Of a stretch of 64,000 nt of DNA, positions 9,007 through 17,618 are shown piece after piece. The notes below the pieces were generated by a model. The model saw only the letters and a list, made by a program, of their open reading frames with translations, made no database searches and was not told the DNA's origin. Positions within the stretch are counted from its first letter, which is position 1; each line of letters opens with the position of its first letter. A program made the position numbers and the translations under genes. The stretch is from Mesorhizobium huakuii (lineage in GTDB: Bacteria; Pseudomonadota; Alphaproteobacteria; Rhizobiales; Rhizobiaceae), in assembly GCF_014189455.1 (NCBI RefSeq), contig NZ_CP050296.1:3468001-3532000 (forward strand). The letters are read 5' to 3'.

Positions 9007-9866
9007 CGCGCGCGACTGCCAATGCCCGCCCCGCCGAGCTTGGCGTGCCGGTTGACGTCCTTGTAGAGCAGGTAGCGGAATTTGCCGGGGCCGCCGGCAT
9101 AGCAGGCCTGCGGGCAGAAGGCGCGCAGCCACATATAGTCCCCGGCTTCGACCTCGACCCAGTCCTGGTTGAGGCGGTACACCGCCTTGCCTTCCAGCAC
9201 GTAGAGCCCGTGTTCCATGACATGCGTCTCGGCGAAGGGAATGACAGCGCCGGGCTCGAGCGTGACGATGGTCATGTGCATGTCGTGGCGCAAATCGGCG
9301 GGATCGACGAAGCGTGTCGTCGCCCAGCGACCCTCTGTGCCGGGCATCGGCGTCGGCGCGATATCCTGTTCATTGGTGAAAAAGGCCTCCGGCGTGTCGA
9401 GACCGTCGACCACCTCGTAGGCCTTGCGAATCCAATGGAAGCGGACTGCCGCCTTGCTTTCGTTGCGAACCGTCCAGCCGCTGGCCGGCGGCAGGAAGGC
9501 AAAGCCTCCCGGCCGCAAAACATGCTTCTTGCCGGCGAGCAGAATCGTCAGTTCGCCTTCGACCACGAACAGGGCGCCCTCGGCGCCGGCATCGGGTTCC
9601 GGCCGGTCGCTGCCGCCGCCGGGCGCGACCTCGACAATGTATTGCGAAAACGTCTCGGCGAAGCCGGACAGCGGCCGCGACAGGATCCAGACGCGGGTCT
9701 TGTCCCAGAACGGCAAGGCGCTGGTGACGATGTCCTGCATCACGCCTTTGGGGATGACGGCGTAGGCCTCGGTGAAGACGGCACGGCCTGTCAGCAATTC
9801 AGATTGGCCGGGATGGCCGCCATGCGGTGCGTAGTAGGTGCGCTCTGGCATCCTGATCGTATCCAT
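9003..9866 (-). CDS. (S)-Ureidoglycine aminohydrolase (bicupin)
   Basis: 287 residues forming two cupin domains. The N-terminal cupin contains GALFVVEGELTILLAGKKH. The C-terminal cupin contains HVMEHGLYVLEGKAVYRLN, which keeps the His/Glu metal-binding pattern (manganese in known enzymes). The family releases ammonia from (S)-ureidoglycine to give (S)-ureidoglycolate, the substrate of the overlapping downstream allA. The ATG at 9866 is preferred. Another ATG five codons later, before PERTYYAPHGGHPGQ, is also plausible. It lies ten bases after the allantoinase fusion. Confidence 0.88.
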   Translation of the reverse strand: MDTIRMPERTYYAPHGGHPGQSELLTGRAVFTEAYAVIPKGVMQDIVTSALPFWDKTRVWILSRPLSGFAETFSQYIVEVAPGGGSDRPEPDAGAEGALFVVEGELTILLAGKKHVLRPGGFAFLPPASGWTVRNESKAAVRFHWIRKAYEVVDGLDTPEAFFTNEQDIAPTPMPGTEGRWATTRFVDPADLRHDMHMTIVTLEPGAVIPFAETHVMEHGLYVLEGKAVYRLNQDWVEVEAGDYMWLRAFCPQACYAGGPGKFRYLLYKDVNRHAKLGGAGIGSRAR

Positions 9867-9876
9867 GGGTTCAAAC

Positions 9877-11295
9877 CTATTGCGGTAGCATATCTCTGAG
9901 GCGGAGCAGCGCGATGCGCTCGACCTGTTTGCAGGCGGTTTCGAATTCGACGCCGCGGCTGTTGCCAATGCGCGCCTCGAATTCCGCCAGGATTTCCTCC
10001 TTGGTCTTGCCCTTCACCGCGATGATGAAGGGGAAGCCGAAAGTGGTGACGTAGGCGGCGTTGAGCTTGGAGAACAGTTCGCGCTCCTTGTCGGTCAGCG
10101 CGTCGAGGCCGGCCGAGGCTTGTTCCCGCGTAGACTCCGCCGTCAGCCGCTTGGCCTTGGCCAGCTTGCCGGCAAGGTCGGGATGAGCGTTGAGCACGCC
10201 GAGCCGCTCGGTCTCGCTGGCGGAACGGAAGATGCGGCAGAGCGCATTGTGCAGGCCGCCGGCCGTGTCGTGCGCCGGTCCGAGCTCCAGTTCGTAGGCG
10301 CGCTCTGCAATCCAAGGCGAATGCTCGAACACGCCGCCGAACGTGTGGACGAAGGTTTCGAATTCCATCTTCGAGGGGCGCAGCGCCGCGGGCTTGTAGG
10401 GATGGTTCTCATGCCAGTGTTTGGCGATGTCGATGCGCCGCGCCAGCCAGACCTTGTCGCGCGATTTGACATAGTCGACGAAGCGCTTCAGCGCCGCCAC
10501 CCGGCCTGGCCGCCCGACGAGGCGGCAATGCAGGCCGATATTCATCATGCGCGGCCGCCCGGCCTGACCCTCGGCATAGAGCGTGTCGAAACTGTCTTTC
10601 AGATAGGCGAAGAACTGGTCGCCCGAATTGAAGCCCTGCGGCGTGGCGAAGCGCATGTCGTTGGCGTCGAGCGTATAGGGGATGATGAGCTGCGTGCCGC
10701 CGGCATGCTCGAACCAGTAGGGCAGTTCGTCGTCATAGGTGTCGGAGACGTAGTCGAAGCCGCCTTCTTCAGCCACCAGCCGCACCGTGTTGACCGAGGT
10801 GCGGCCCGTATACCAGCCGGTCGGGCGCTGGCCGGTCACCTCGTAATGCAGTTTGATCGCCGCTTCGAGGTCACTGCGCTCATCCTCGGCGCTGTGGTCG
10901 CGATAGTCGATCCACCGCAACCCGTGCGAGGCGATCTCCCAGCCGGCGTCCTGCATGGCCGTGACCTGGTCGGGTGAACGGGCGAGTGCTGTGGCGACGC
11001 CGTAGCAGGTCACCGGCACATGCGACTCGCTGAACAGGCGAAGCAAGCGCCAGAAGCCGGCCCGCGCGCCATATTCGTAGATCGATTCCATGTTCCAGTG
11101 GCGCTGCCCCACCCAGGGTGCCGCGCCGACGATCTCCGACAGGAAGGCTTCAGAAGCCTTGTCGCCGTGGAGCACGCAATTCTCGCCGCCCTCTTCGTAA
11201 TTGACGACGAACTGCACGGCGACATGCGCACCGCCAGGCCATTTCGGATCAGGCGGATTGGCTCCATAGCCGCGCATGTCTCTGATGTAACGCAT
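9877..11295 (-). CDS. puuE-uraD: Allantoinase PuuE fused to OHCU decarboxylase UraD
   Basis: 472 residues with two enzymes in one chain. Residues 1 to ~305 are a polysaccharide-deacetylase-type, metal-independent allantoinase (Puu[13 protein letters not shown] and EIASHGLRW). Residues ~310-472 are OHCU decarboxylase ([18 protein letters not shown] with His371, [12 protein letters not shown]). UraD makes S-allantoin from OHCU and PuuE opens it to allantoate, so the fusion joins consecutive steps in the order C- to N-terminus. The ATG at 11295 faces uraH across a 182-bp divergent promoter region. It is the first gene of the ureide operon running to 7905. Confidence 0.92.
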   Translation of the reverse strand: MRYIRDMRGYGANPPDPKWPGGAHVAVQFVVNYEEGGENCVLHGDKASEAFLSEIVGAAPWVGQRHWNMESIYEYGARAGFWRLLRLFSESHVPVTCYGVATALARSPDQVTAMQDAGWEIASHGLRWIDYRDHSAEDERSDLEAAIKLHYEVTGQRPTGWYTGRTSVNTVRLVAEEGGFDYVSDTYDDELPYWFEHAGGTQLIIPYTLDANDMRFATPQGFNSGDQFFAYLKDSFDTLYAEGQAGRPRMMNIGLHCRLVGRPGRVAALKRFVDYVKSRDKVWLARRIDIAKHWHENHPYKPAALRPSKMEFETFVHTFGGVFEHSPWIAERAYELELGPAHDTAGGLHNALCRIFRSASETERLGVLNAHPDLAGKLAKAKRLTAESTREQASAGLDALTDKERELFSKLNAAYVTTFGFPFIIAVKGKTKEEILAEFEARIGNSRGVEFETACKQVERIALLRLRDMLPQ

Positions 11296-11477
11296 CGTCT
11301 CTCCCGCCGGGCGTCGCCCGAACCATGATCAGGATATCGAAAGGGTGCTTCTCGCATTCCCCCGAAATTTTTGAAAGTGTTTTTGTCGCACTCCGCTCGA
11401 CCGGGACTTATGCATCGCCTTTAATTGGCGCACAATTCATCACTATTGTTCTGATGTACCTGGATGGGAGGCGGCCA
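11296..11477. promoter_or_regulatory. Divergent promoter region between puuE-uraD and uraH-xdh
   Basis: 182 bp separates two purine operons transcribed outward. It contains CGGGCG-T-CGCCCG at 11308-11320, in the puuE leader. It also contains AATTG-GCGCA-CAATT at 11423-11437, about 40 bp upstream of uraH and shaped like a LysR-type (ATTG-N5-CAAT) or GntR-type operator. Which regulator binds is unknown. The LysR gene at 19924-20844 is a nearby candidate. Confidence 0.4.
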
Positions 11478-11852
11478 ATGGCAGAAACGTCGAAAGCCGA
11501 TGGCGGGCGCCTGACGACCCACGTGCTGGACACGGCGACCGGCAAGCCGGCGGCCGGTTTGTCGATCGCGCTTTATCATCTCGACGGCGCCGCACGCACG
11601 CTTCTGAAGACGGTCGCAACCAATGCCGACGGCCGCTGCGACGCACCACTGCTGGCAGGTAGCGAATTCCGTACCGGCGAATATGAGCTGGTGTTCTCGG
11701 CCGGCGACTATCTGCGCGGCCAGGGCACAAAACTGCCCGAGCCGGCTTTCCTTGACAGCGTGCCGATCCGTTTCGGTATGGCCGAGGCGGTGCACTATCA
11801 TGTACCATTGCTGATCTCGCCCTATGGCTATTCGACCTACAGGGGGAGCTGA
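11478..11852 (+). CDS. uraH: 5-Hydroxyisourate hydrolase (transthyretin-like)
   Basis: 124 residues. It hydrolyses 5-hydroxyisourate, the product of urate oxidation, to OHCU, which feeds UraD. Family signatures are [14 protein letters not shown] at the N-terminus, with the catalytic His, and the C-terminal [18 protein letters not shown], the canonical YRGS end. The ATG at 11478 follows a GGGAGG site. An in-frame start far upstream would only add promoter sequence. xdhA follows three bases later, so they share an operon. Confidence 0.94.
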   Translation: MAETSKADGGRLTTHVLDTATGKPAAGLSIALYHLDGAARTLLKTVATNADGRCDAPLLAGSEFRTGEYELVFSAGDYLRGQGTKLPEPAFLDSVPIRFGMAEAVHYHVPLLISPYGYSTYRGS

Positions 11853-11855
11853 GGC

Positions 11856-13337
11856 ATGGCAAAGGTCACGATCCGCAACGAGATCCGCTTCATCCTGAAT
11901 GGCAGGGATGTCGCGCTGTCCTCGGTGGCCCCAGACGCGACCCTGCTCGACTGGCTGCGGCTCGACCGTTCGCTGCGCGGCACCAAGGAAGGCTGCGCCG
12001 AGGGCGATTGCGGCGCCTGCACCGTGCTGGTCGGCAAGCTCTCTGCCGGCGGCCTGGTCTATGACAGTGTCAATGCCTGCATCCGCTTCCTCGGCTCGCT
12101 CGACGGCACGCATGTCGTGACCGTAGAACATTTGCGTGGCCAGCCCGGCCAGTTGCATCCCGTCCAGCAGGCGATGGTCGATTTCCATGGCTCGCAATGC
12201 GGCTTCTGCACGCCGGGCTTCGTCATGTCGCTCTATGGCCTGTGGATGAAGTCGCCGGACCCATCGAACGCGGCGATCGAAAAGGCCTTGCAAGGCAATC
12301 TCTGCCGCTGCACCGGTTACGAGGCGATCATGCGCGCCGCGCACGCTATCTCCAGCTACGGCAAGGCGGCGAAGGACCCGCTGGCCGTGGAGCGCAAGGC
12401 GATCACGGCGAGGCTGGAGGCCATGCGGGACGGCGCGCGGGTCGAGATCGGCGCTGGCAAGGCGCGGCTCATCGTGCCGGCCAATGTCGACGATTTCGCC
12501 GCCATACTGGACAAGGAGCCCGGCGCCACCATCGTTGCCGGCTCGACCGATGTCGGCCTGTGGGTGACCAAGCATATGCGCGACATCACGCCGGCGATCT
12601 TCATCGGTAGTCTCGGCGGGCTGTGCACCGTCGCCGAAGACAAAGGCGTCATCTCGATCGGCGCCGGCGTCACCTACACCGAAGCCTTCTCGACGCTGTC
12701 GAAACGCATCCCGGCGCTTGGACCGTTGTTCGACCGTATCGGCGGCGAACAGGTGCGCAACATGGGCACCATCGGCGGCAACATCGCCAACGGCTCGCCG
12801 ATCGGCGACACGCCGCCGCCCCTGATCGCGCTCGGCGCGCGGCTGACGCTGCGCAGGGGCAAGAAGCGGCGCACGATCCCGCTGGAAACCTTCTTCATCG
12901 CCTATGGCAAGCAGGACCTGCAGCCGGGCGAATTCGTCGAGGCCGTACATGTGCCCATGCCGGCCAAGGGAGAAAAATTTGCGGTATACAAGATCACCAA
13001 GCGCCGCGACGAGGACATCACCGCCGCCCTCGGTGCCTTCTTCCTGACGCTGGCGAAGGACGGCACGGTCGCCGATGTGCGCATCGCCTATGGCGGCATG
13101 GCGGCGACGCCGAAGCGGGCGTCTCTTGTCGAAAAGGCCCTGCTCGGCAAACCCTGGACCGAGGAGACGGTCGAGACGGCGATGGCCGAATACGGCAGGG
13201 ATTTCACCCCGCTCACCGACATGCGGGCGTCGGCAGAATACCGGGCTCTGTCGGCGAAAAACCTGTTGTTGCGCTTCTTTGTCGAAACCACCGGCACCAG
13301 GGCACCCTTCCAGGTGTCCCGCAACGAGGCGGCATGA
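11856..13337 (+). CDS. xdhA: Xanthine dehydrogenase small subunit (2Fe-2S and FAD)
   Basis: 493 residues. It carries the two [2Fe-2S] domains and the FAD domain that pass electrons from the molybdenum subunit to NAD+. Cluster motifs are GCAEGDCGACTV (about residues 43-54), then QCGFCTPGF and GNLCRCTGYEA. The FAD domain follows with TIVAGSTDVGLWV and TIGGNIANGSPIGD. It lies three bases after uraH and overlaps xdhB by four bases (ATGA), the normal XdhA-XdhB order. Together they oxidise hypoxanthine and xanthine to urate. Confidence 0.95.
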   Translation: MAKVTIRNEIRFILNGRDVALSSVAPDATLLDWLRLDRSLRGTKEGCAEGDCGACTVLVGKLSAGGLVYDSVNACIRFLGSLDGTHVVTVEHLRGQPGQLHPVQQAMVDFHGSQCGFCTPGFVMSLYGLWMKSPDPSNAAIEKALQGNLCRCTGYEAIMRAAHAISSYGKAAKDPLAVERKAITARLEAMRDGARVEIGAGKARLIVPANVDDFAAILDKEPGATIVAGSTDVGLWVTKHMRDITPAIFIGSLGGLCTVAEDKGVISIGAGVTYTEAFSTLSKRIPALGPLFDRIGGEQVRNMGTIGGNIANGSPIGDTPPPLIALGARLTLRRGKKRRTIPLETFFIAYGKQDLQPGEFVEAVHVPMPAKGEKFAVYKITKRRDEDITAALGAFFLTLAKDGTVADVRIAYGGMAATPKRASLVEKALLGKPWTEETVETAMAEYGRDFTPLTDMRASAEYRALSAKNLLLRFFVETTGTRAPFQVSRNEAA

Positions 13338-15700
13338 TGAACAAGCACGCCACATCAAATCTCAAGGCCGAGAAGATCGCCGGCGGTGTCGCCACGGATC
13401 AGCGGCATGATTCCGCCCACAAGCACGTCAGCGGCACCGCCATCTATATCGACGACATGCCGGAACCGACCGGCACGCTGCATGTCGGCCTAGGCCTATC
13501 CAAAGTCGCACATGGTACGCTGAAGAGCGTCGATCTCTCGGCGGTGCGGACAGCACCCGGCGTGGTCGATGTGCTGACCTATGCCGACGTGCCGGGCGAA
13601 AACGATGTCTCGCCCAGCAATATGCATGACGACCCGGTGTTCGCCGAAGGCAAGGTGCAGTTCTTCGGCCAGCCGATCTTCGCGGTCGTCGCCGAAACAA
13701 GGGACGCGGCGCGCCGTGCCGCGCGCCTGGCCAAGATCGAGTATGACGAAATTCCCGCCATCCTCGGCATCTGGCCGCTGGACCCGATCAAGGACAGGCT
13801 GGTTACCACCCCGTTGACCTTGCGCCGTGGCGACGCGGCTGCCGCTATCGCCGCGGCGCCCCGTCGGGTGAAGGGGCGCATGAAGCTTGGTGGACAGGAC
13901 CACTTCTACCTCGAAGGACAGGTGTCGTTGGCGGTGCCGGGCGAAGACGACGAGGTCACGGTCTATTGCTCGACCCAGGGACCGAGCGAGACCCAGCACC
14001 TTGTCTCCCATGTGCTTGGCGTGCCCAGCCATGCGGTGACCGTTGAAGTCCGCCGCATGGGCGGCGGCTTCGGCGGCAAGGAAACACAGGCCAACCAGTG
14101 CGCGGCAATCGCAGCGATCGCGGCGAAGAAGCACAAACGGGCCGTGAAGGTCAGGCTCGACCGCGACGAGGATATGACCGCCACCGGCAAGCGGCACGAC
14201 TTCGCCATCGACTATGAGGTCGGCTTCGACGATGATGGCAACATCCTCGGCGTCGACTTCATGTTCGCACTGAATGCCGGCTTCTCCGCCGACCTGTCAG
14301 GTCCGGTCGGCGACCGCGCGCTGTTCCATTGCGACAACGCCTATTTCTATCCGAATGTCCACGCCAAGTCGGCGCCGCTCTACACCAACACCGTCTCCAA
14401 CACCGCCTTCCGCGGCTTCGGCGGCCCGCAAGGCATGATCGGCGCCGAGCGCGTCATCGACGAGGTCGCCTTCGCTGTCGGCAAGGATCCGCTCGCAATC
14501 CGCAAGCTGAATTTTTATGACCCGATGGAGGCGATCGGCTCGCGCTGCGTCACGCCCTACCACCAGAAGGTCGAGGACAACATCATCCAGCGCATCGTCG
14601 CCGAGCTCGAGGAAAGCGCCAATTATGCGCGGCGGCGGCGGGAAATATCGGCCTTCAACGCCAACAGCCGTTTCATCAAGCGCGGCCTGGCGCTGACGCC
14701 GGTCAAGTTCGGCATCTCCTTTACCAAGACCGAGTCCAACCAGGCCGGCGCGCTGGTGCATGTCTATGCCGACGGTTCGGTGCACATGAACCATGGCGGC
14801 ACTGAAATGGGCCAGGGCCTGCATCTCAAGGTGGCGCAGGTCGTGGCGGAAGAATTCCAGATCGACCTCGAGCGGGTGAAGATCACCGCCACCACCACCG
14901 CCAAGGTGCCGAACACGGCACCGACGGCGGCATCCTCCGGCGCTGACCTCAACGGCATGGCGGCGCAGAACGCCGCGCGCCAGATCCGCAAGCGGCTGAC
15001 CGATTTCGCCGCCGAAAAGTATCAGGTTCCGGTCGATCAGGTGGTGTTCCTGCCCAATCGCGTCCGCGTCGGCAACCAGGAGGTCAGCTTCAACGATCTG
15101 GTCAAGCAGGCCTACATCGCGCGCGTCCAGCTCTCGGCCGCCGGCTTCTACAAGACGCCGAAAATCCATTGGGACCGCAGCAAGGGCCAAGGCCACGCCT
15201 TCTACTACTACGCCTATGGCGCGGCCTGTTCGGAAGTGTCCGTCGACACATTGACCGGCGAATATGTCGTCGAGCGCGCCGACATCCTGCATGATTGCGG
15301 CCGTTCGCTGAATCGGGCGATCGACATCGGCCAGGTCGAGGGTGGCTTCATCCAGGGCATGGGCTGGCTGACGACGGAGGAACTGTGGTGGGACGACAAG
15401 GGCCGGCTGCGCACGCATGCGCCCTCGACCTACAAGATCCCGCTGGCGTCAGACCGCCCAAAAATCTTCAACGTGGCGCTGACCGACTGGTCGCAAGCCT
15501 ATGAGCCGACCATTCATCGTTCCAAGGCGGTCGGCGAGCCGCCGCTACCGCACGGCATGTCCGTGCTGCATGCGCTGTCTGATGCGGTGGCCAGCGTCGC
15601 CGATCATAAGATCTGCCCGCGCCTCGATGCGCCGGCAACGCCGGAACGCGTGCTGATGGCGATCGAGCGGCTGAAGAAAGAGGTCAAGGCAGGCGCCTGA
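13334..15700 (+). CDS. xdhB: Xanthine dehydrogenase molybdopterin-binding subunit
   Basis: 788 residues, typical of XdhB. The catalytic subunit binds the molybdenum cofactor and oxidises hypoxanthine and xanthine. Cofactor motifs are RMGGGFGGKE, AFRGFGGPQG and GTEMGQGLH. The catalytic glutamate lies in KAVGEPPLPHG near the C-terminus. Two ATGs stand together at 13334 and 13337. The first overlaps the xdhA stop and is used here. An upstream in-frame extension exists but lies wholly inside xdhA and is rejected. Confidence 0.95.
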   Translation: MMNKHATSNLKAEKIAGGVATDQRHDSAHKHVSGTAIYIDDMPEPTGTLHVGLGLSKVAHGTLKSVDLSAVRTAPGVVDVLTYADVPGENDVSPSNMHDDPVFAEGKVQFFGQPIFAVVAETRDAARRAARLAKIEYDEIPAILGIWPLDPIKDRLVTTPLTLRRGDAAAAIAAAPRRVKGRMKLGGQDHFYLEGQVSLAVPGEDDEVTVYCSTQGPSETQHLVSHVLGVPSHAVTVEVRRMGGGFGGKETQANQCAAIAAIAAKKHKRAVKVRLDRDEDMTATGKRHDFAIDYEVGFDDDGNILGVDFMFALNAGFSADLSGPVGDRALFHCDNAYFYPNVHAKSAPLYTNTVSNTAFRGFGGPQGMIGAERVIDEVAFAVGKDPLAIRKLNFYDPMEAIGSRCVTPYHQKVEDNIIQRIVAELEESANYARRRREISAFNANSRFIKRGLALTPVKFGISFTKTESNQAGALVHVYADGSVHMNHGGTEMGQGLHLKVAQVVAEEFQIDLERVKITATTTAKVPNTAPTAASSGADLNGMAAQNAARQIRKRLTDFAAEKYQVPVDQVVFLPNRVRVGNQEVSFNDLVKQAYIARVQLSAAGFYKTPKIHWDRSKGQGHAFYYYAYGAACSEVSVDTLTGEYVVERADILHDCGRSLNRAIDIGQVEGGFIQGMGWLTTEELWWDDKGRLRTHAPSTYKIPLASDRPKIFNVALTDWSQAYEPTIHRSKAVGEPPLPHGMSVLHALSDAVASVADHKICPRLDAPATPERVLMAIERLKKEVKAGA

Positions 15701-15762
15701 AACGCGCAAAACGTGCAATCCAGGCCGAAAAAGCCTATATTTCCCAATAGGGAATACGAGAT

Positions 15763-16671
15763 ATGAACTCGAAAGTGCAAGGCCTGAAAGCCTTTCTTGC
15801 CAGCGCCGGCCGGGTTGCCCTGGTCGAAGTCGCCGGCACCAAAGGCTCGACGCCGCGTGAGAAGGGCGCCTTCATGCTCGTCTCACGGGAGGCGATTTTC
15901 GGTACCATCGGCGGCGGCCAGCTCGAATATATGGCGATCGACAAGGCCAGGCAGATCCTAGTGTCCGACCCTCCCCACAAGGGGGAGGGTGAAGAGGCCC
16001 GCATCGAGGTCGATGAAGTCTGCGCCACGCTCGACGTGCCGCTCGGGCCGGAGATCGGCCAATGCTGTGGCGGGCGCGTCGAAGTCTTGATCCGGCTTGT
16101 CGATGCCGCGCTTGCTGCCGAACTGGTTACGACCGCGGAGGCTGAGGAAGCGCACCTGCCGCATGTCTATATCTTCGGTGGCGGCCATGTCGGCCAGGCG
16201 CTGGCCGCAACAATCGCGCTTCTGCCGGTGCACGGCATCGTCATCGAGACGCGGGCCGAGGCGCTGGAAGGCATGCCGGAAACCGTCGAGACGCGGCTGA
16301 CGCCTATGCCCGAGGCCGAGGTTCGAAACGCGCCCGCCGGCACAGCCTTCGCCATCCTCACCCATGACCATGCGCTGGATTTCCTGATCGTCGCCGAAGC
16401 GCTGAAGCGCGACGACGCAGCCTATGTCGGCATGATCGGCTCGAAGACCAAGAAAGCGACGTTCAAGAACTGGTTCCTGAAGTCAGGGGACGGCAAGGAA
16501 GCGGAATTTGCCCGCCTCGTCTCGCCCATCGGTGGCGATGCCGTCAAGGACAAGCGCCCACAGGTGATCGCCGTACTTGCCGCAGCCGAGATCGTGACGG
16601 CGCTGGTCGTTCACAATGCGGCGTCAAATGCCGACCATCAGGTCCGGCAGCACAAGGTCATGGCTGACTAG
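15763..16671 (+). CDS. xdhC: Xanthine dehydrogenase accessory protein XdhC
   Basis: 302 residues. XdhC binds molybdenum cofactor and inserts its sulfurated form into XdhB. An N-terminal CoxI-type domain (residues ~1-110; GSTPREKGAFMLV and QCCGGRVEVL) is followed by a Rossmann domain (HVYIFGGGHVGQALA). Around residues 65-85 there is an extra segment, DPPHKGEGEE, encoded by a 9-bp inverted repeat (15968-15990) that resembles the organism's intergenic palindromes. It makes the protein about 20 residues longer than I expect for XdhC. It lies 62 bases after xdhB. Confidence 0.92.
   Translation: MNSKVQGLKAFLASAGRVALVEVAGTKGSTPREKGAFMLVSREAIFGTIGGGQLEYMAIDKARQILVSDPPHKGEGEEARIEVDEVCATLDVPLGPEIGQCCGGRVEVLIRLVDAALAAELVTTAEAEEAHLPHVYIFGGGHVGQALAATIALLPVHGIVIETRAEALEGMPETVETRLTPMPEAEVRNAPAGTAFAILTHDHALDFLIVAEALKRDDAAYVGMIGSKTKKATFKNWFLKSGDGKEAEFARLVSPIGGDAVKDKRPQVIAVLAAAEIVTALVVHNAASNADHQVRQHKVMAD
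15968..15990. repeat. Palindromic mini-element inside xdhC
   Basis: ACCCTCCCC (15968-15976) and GGGGAGGGT (15982-15990) form perfect 9-bp arms around ACAAG, inside the reading frame. Rhizobial genomes carry many intergenic palindromes with the same CTCCCC-ACAAG-GGGGAG core, such as the copy at 33746-33890. The insertion keeps the frame and adds DPPHKGEGEE to XdhC. Confidence 0.7.
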
Positions 16672-16724
16672 CCAAGGCTGCCCGCCCGCTCGTCCATTTC
16701 AATCGCCCTAACCATGCATTTGCG

Positions 16725-16759
16725 GTATCCACCGGCATCGCGGCATGAGGTGTGGATAC
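16725..16759 (+). promoter_or_regulatory. Leader hairpin enclosing the phzF ribosome-binding site
   Basis: GTATCCAC (16725-16732) and GTGGATAC (16752-16759) are perfect 8-bp inverted repeats. The 19-base loop holds the GAGG ribosome site (16747-16750), and the second arm abuts the ATG at 16760. In mRNA the hairpin would place the ribosome site in the loop and pair the bases just before the start codon. A regulatory effect is only inferred. Confidence 0.4.
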
Positions 16760-17596
16760 ATGGACGTTCTGAAAATCGCGGCCTTTTCGGATGGCAACAC
16801 CGGCGGCAATCCTGCCGGCGTCCTGATCGGCGATGTCTTGCCCGATTCGGCCGAGATGCAGCGCCTGGCGGCGGAGGTGGGCTTCTCGGAGACGGCCTTT
16901 GCCGCACCGGATGGAGACAGCTGGCGGGTCCGCTATTTCTCGCCGGAAACCGAGGTTCCCTTCTGTGGGCACGCGACGATCGCCTTGGGGGCTGCCCTTG
17001 TCCGGCGATTTGGCGACGGGATTTTCCCGCTGAAACTCAATCAGGCCAGCATCACCGTAGAAGGGTTCCGTGATGGCGCCAACGTTGCCGCCGCCTTGCA
17101 ATCGCCGCCGACACGCAGCAAGCCGGCGCCGCCTGAGTTGATTGCCGAGGCGCTGGCGCTGTTCGACTATGCCGCGACCGATCTCGATCCTGCCATTCCG
17201 CCCGCGCTGATTCATGGCGGCGCCGACCATCTTGTGCTCGCCCTGAAGTCGCGCGAGGCACTGGCTGCCATGCGCTACGAGCTTAAAGCCGGGCAGTCCC
17301 TTATGCGGCGCGAAGGGCTGGTGACGATCCTGCTGGCCCATGCCGAAACGCCACGGCTCTTCCACACGCGCAACCCCTTTGCCTCGGGCGGCGTCTATGA
17401 GGATCCGGCGACGGGCGCCTCGACGGCTGCCTTTGCCGGTTATCTCAGAGACATCGGCTGGCCGCATGGCGGCGCGATCGATGTCGTGCAAGGCGAGGAC
17501 ATGGGCATGCGCTCGCGCCTGCATGCCGATATTCCGGCCGAGACCGGCAGCTCGATCAGGGTTTCAGGCACCGCCCGGATGATGGACGAAGCATAG
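16760..17596 (+). CDS. PhzF-family isomerase/epimerase
   Basis: 278 residues with the diaminopimelate-epimerase-like PhzF fold. Evidence is KIAAFSDGNTGGNPAGVLI at the N-terminus, ETAFA with the likely catalytic glutamate near residue 45, EVPFCGHATIALGAAL, and the C-terminal YEDPATGASTAAFAGYL. PhzF itself isomerises a phenazine precursor, but most family members have unknown substrates and there are no other phenazine genes here. The ATG at 16760 follows GAGG. Another ATG at 16745 is in frame but less well placed. It converges on the flavin monooxygenase gene. Confidence 0.87.
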   Translation: MDVLKIAAFSDGNTGGNPAGVLIGDVLPDSAEMQRLAAEVGFSETAFAAPDGDSWRVRYFSPETEVPFCGHATIALGAALVRRFGDGIFPLKLNQASITVEGFRDGANVAAALQSPPTRSKPAPPELIAEALALFDYAATDLDPAIPPALIHGGADHLVLALKSREALAAMRYELKAGQSLMRREGLVTILLAHAETPRLFHTRNPFASGGVYEDPATGASTAAFAGYLRDIGWPHGGAIDVVQGEDMGMRSRLHADIPAETGSSIRVSGTARMMDEA

Positions 17597-17601
17597 AAGC
17601 T

Positions 17602-17618
17602 GCCGGCCTCAGGCCGGC
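17602..17618. terminator. GC-rich hairpin between convergent genes
   Basis: GCCGGCC (17602-17608) and GGCCGGC (17612-17618) are perfect 7-bp arms around TCA, which is the reverse-strand stop codon of the monooxygenase. Only a short T run follows on the plus strand (CCGTTTC). It may help end transcription of both convergent genes, but it is weak as an intrinsic terminator. Confidence 0.4.

Noticed and set aside
12623..13333. 237-codon N-terminal extension of XdhB
   Set aside because: Entirely inside xdhA in another frame. The ATG at 13334 gives the normal XdhB N-terminus.
11421..13358. Long antisense frame over uraH and xdhA
   Set aside because: No family features. The sense genes have intact cofactor motifs.
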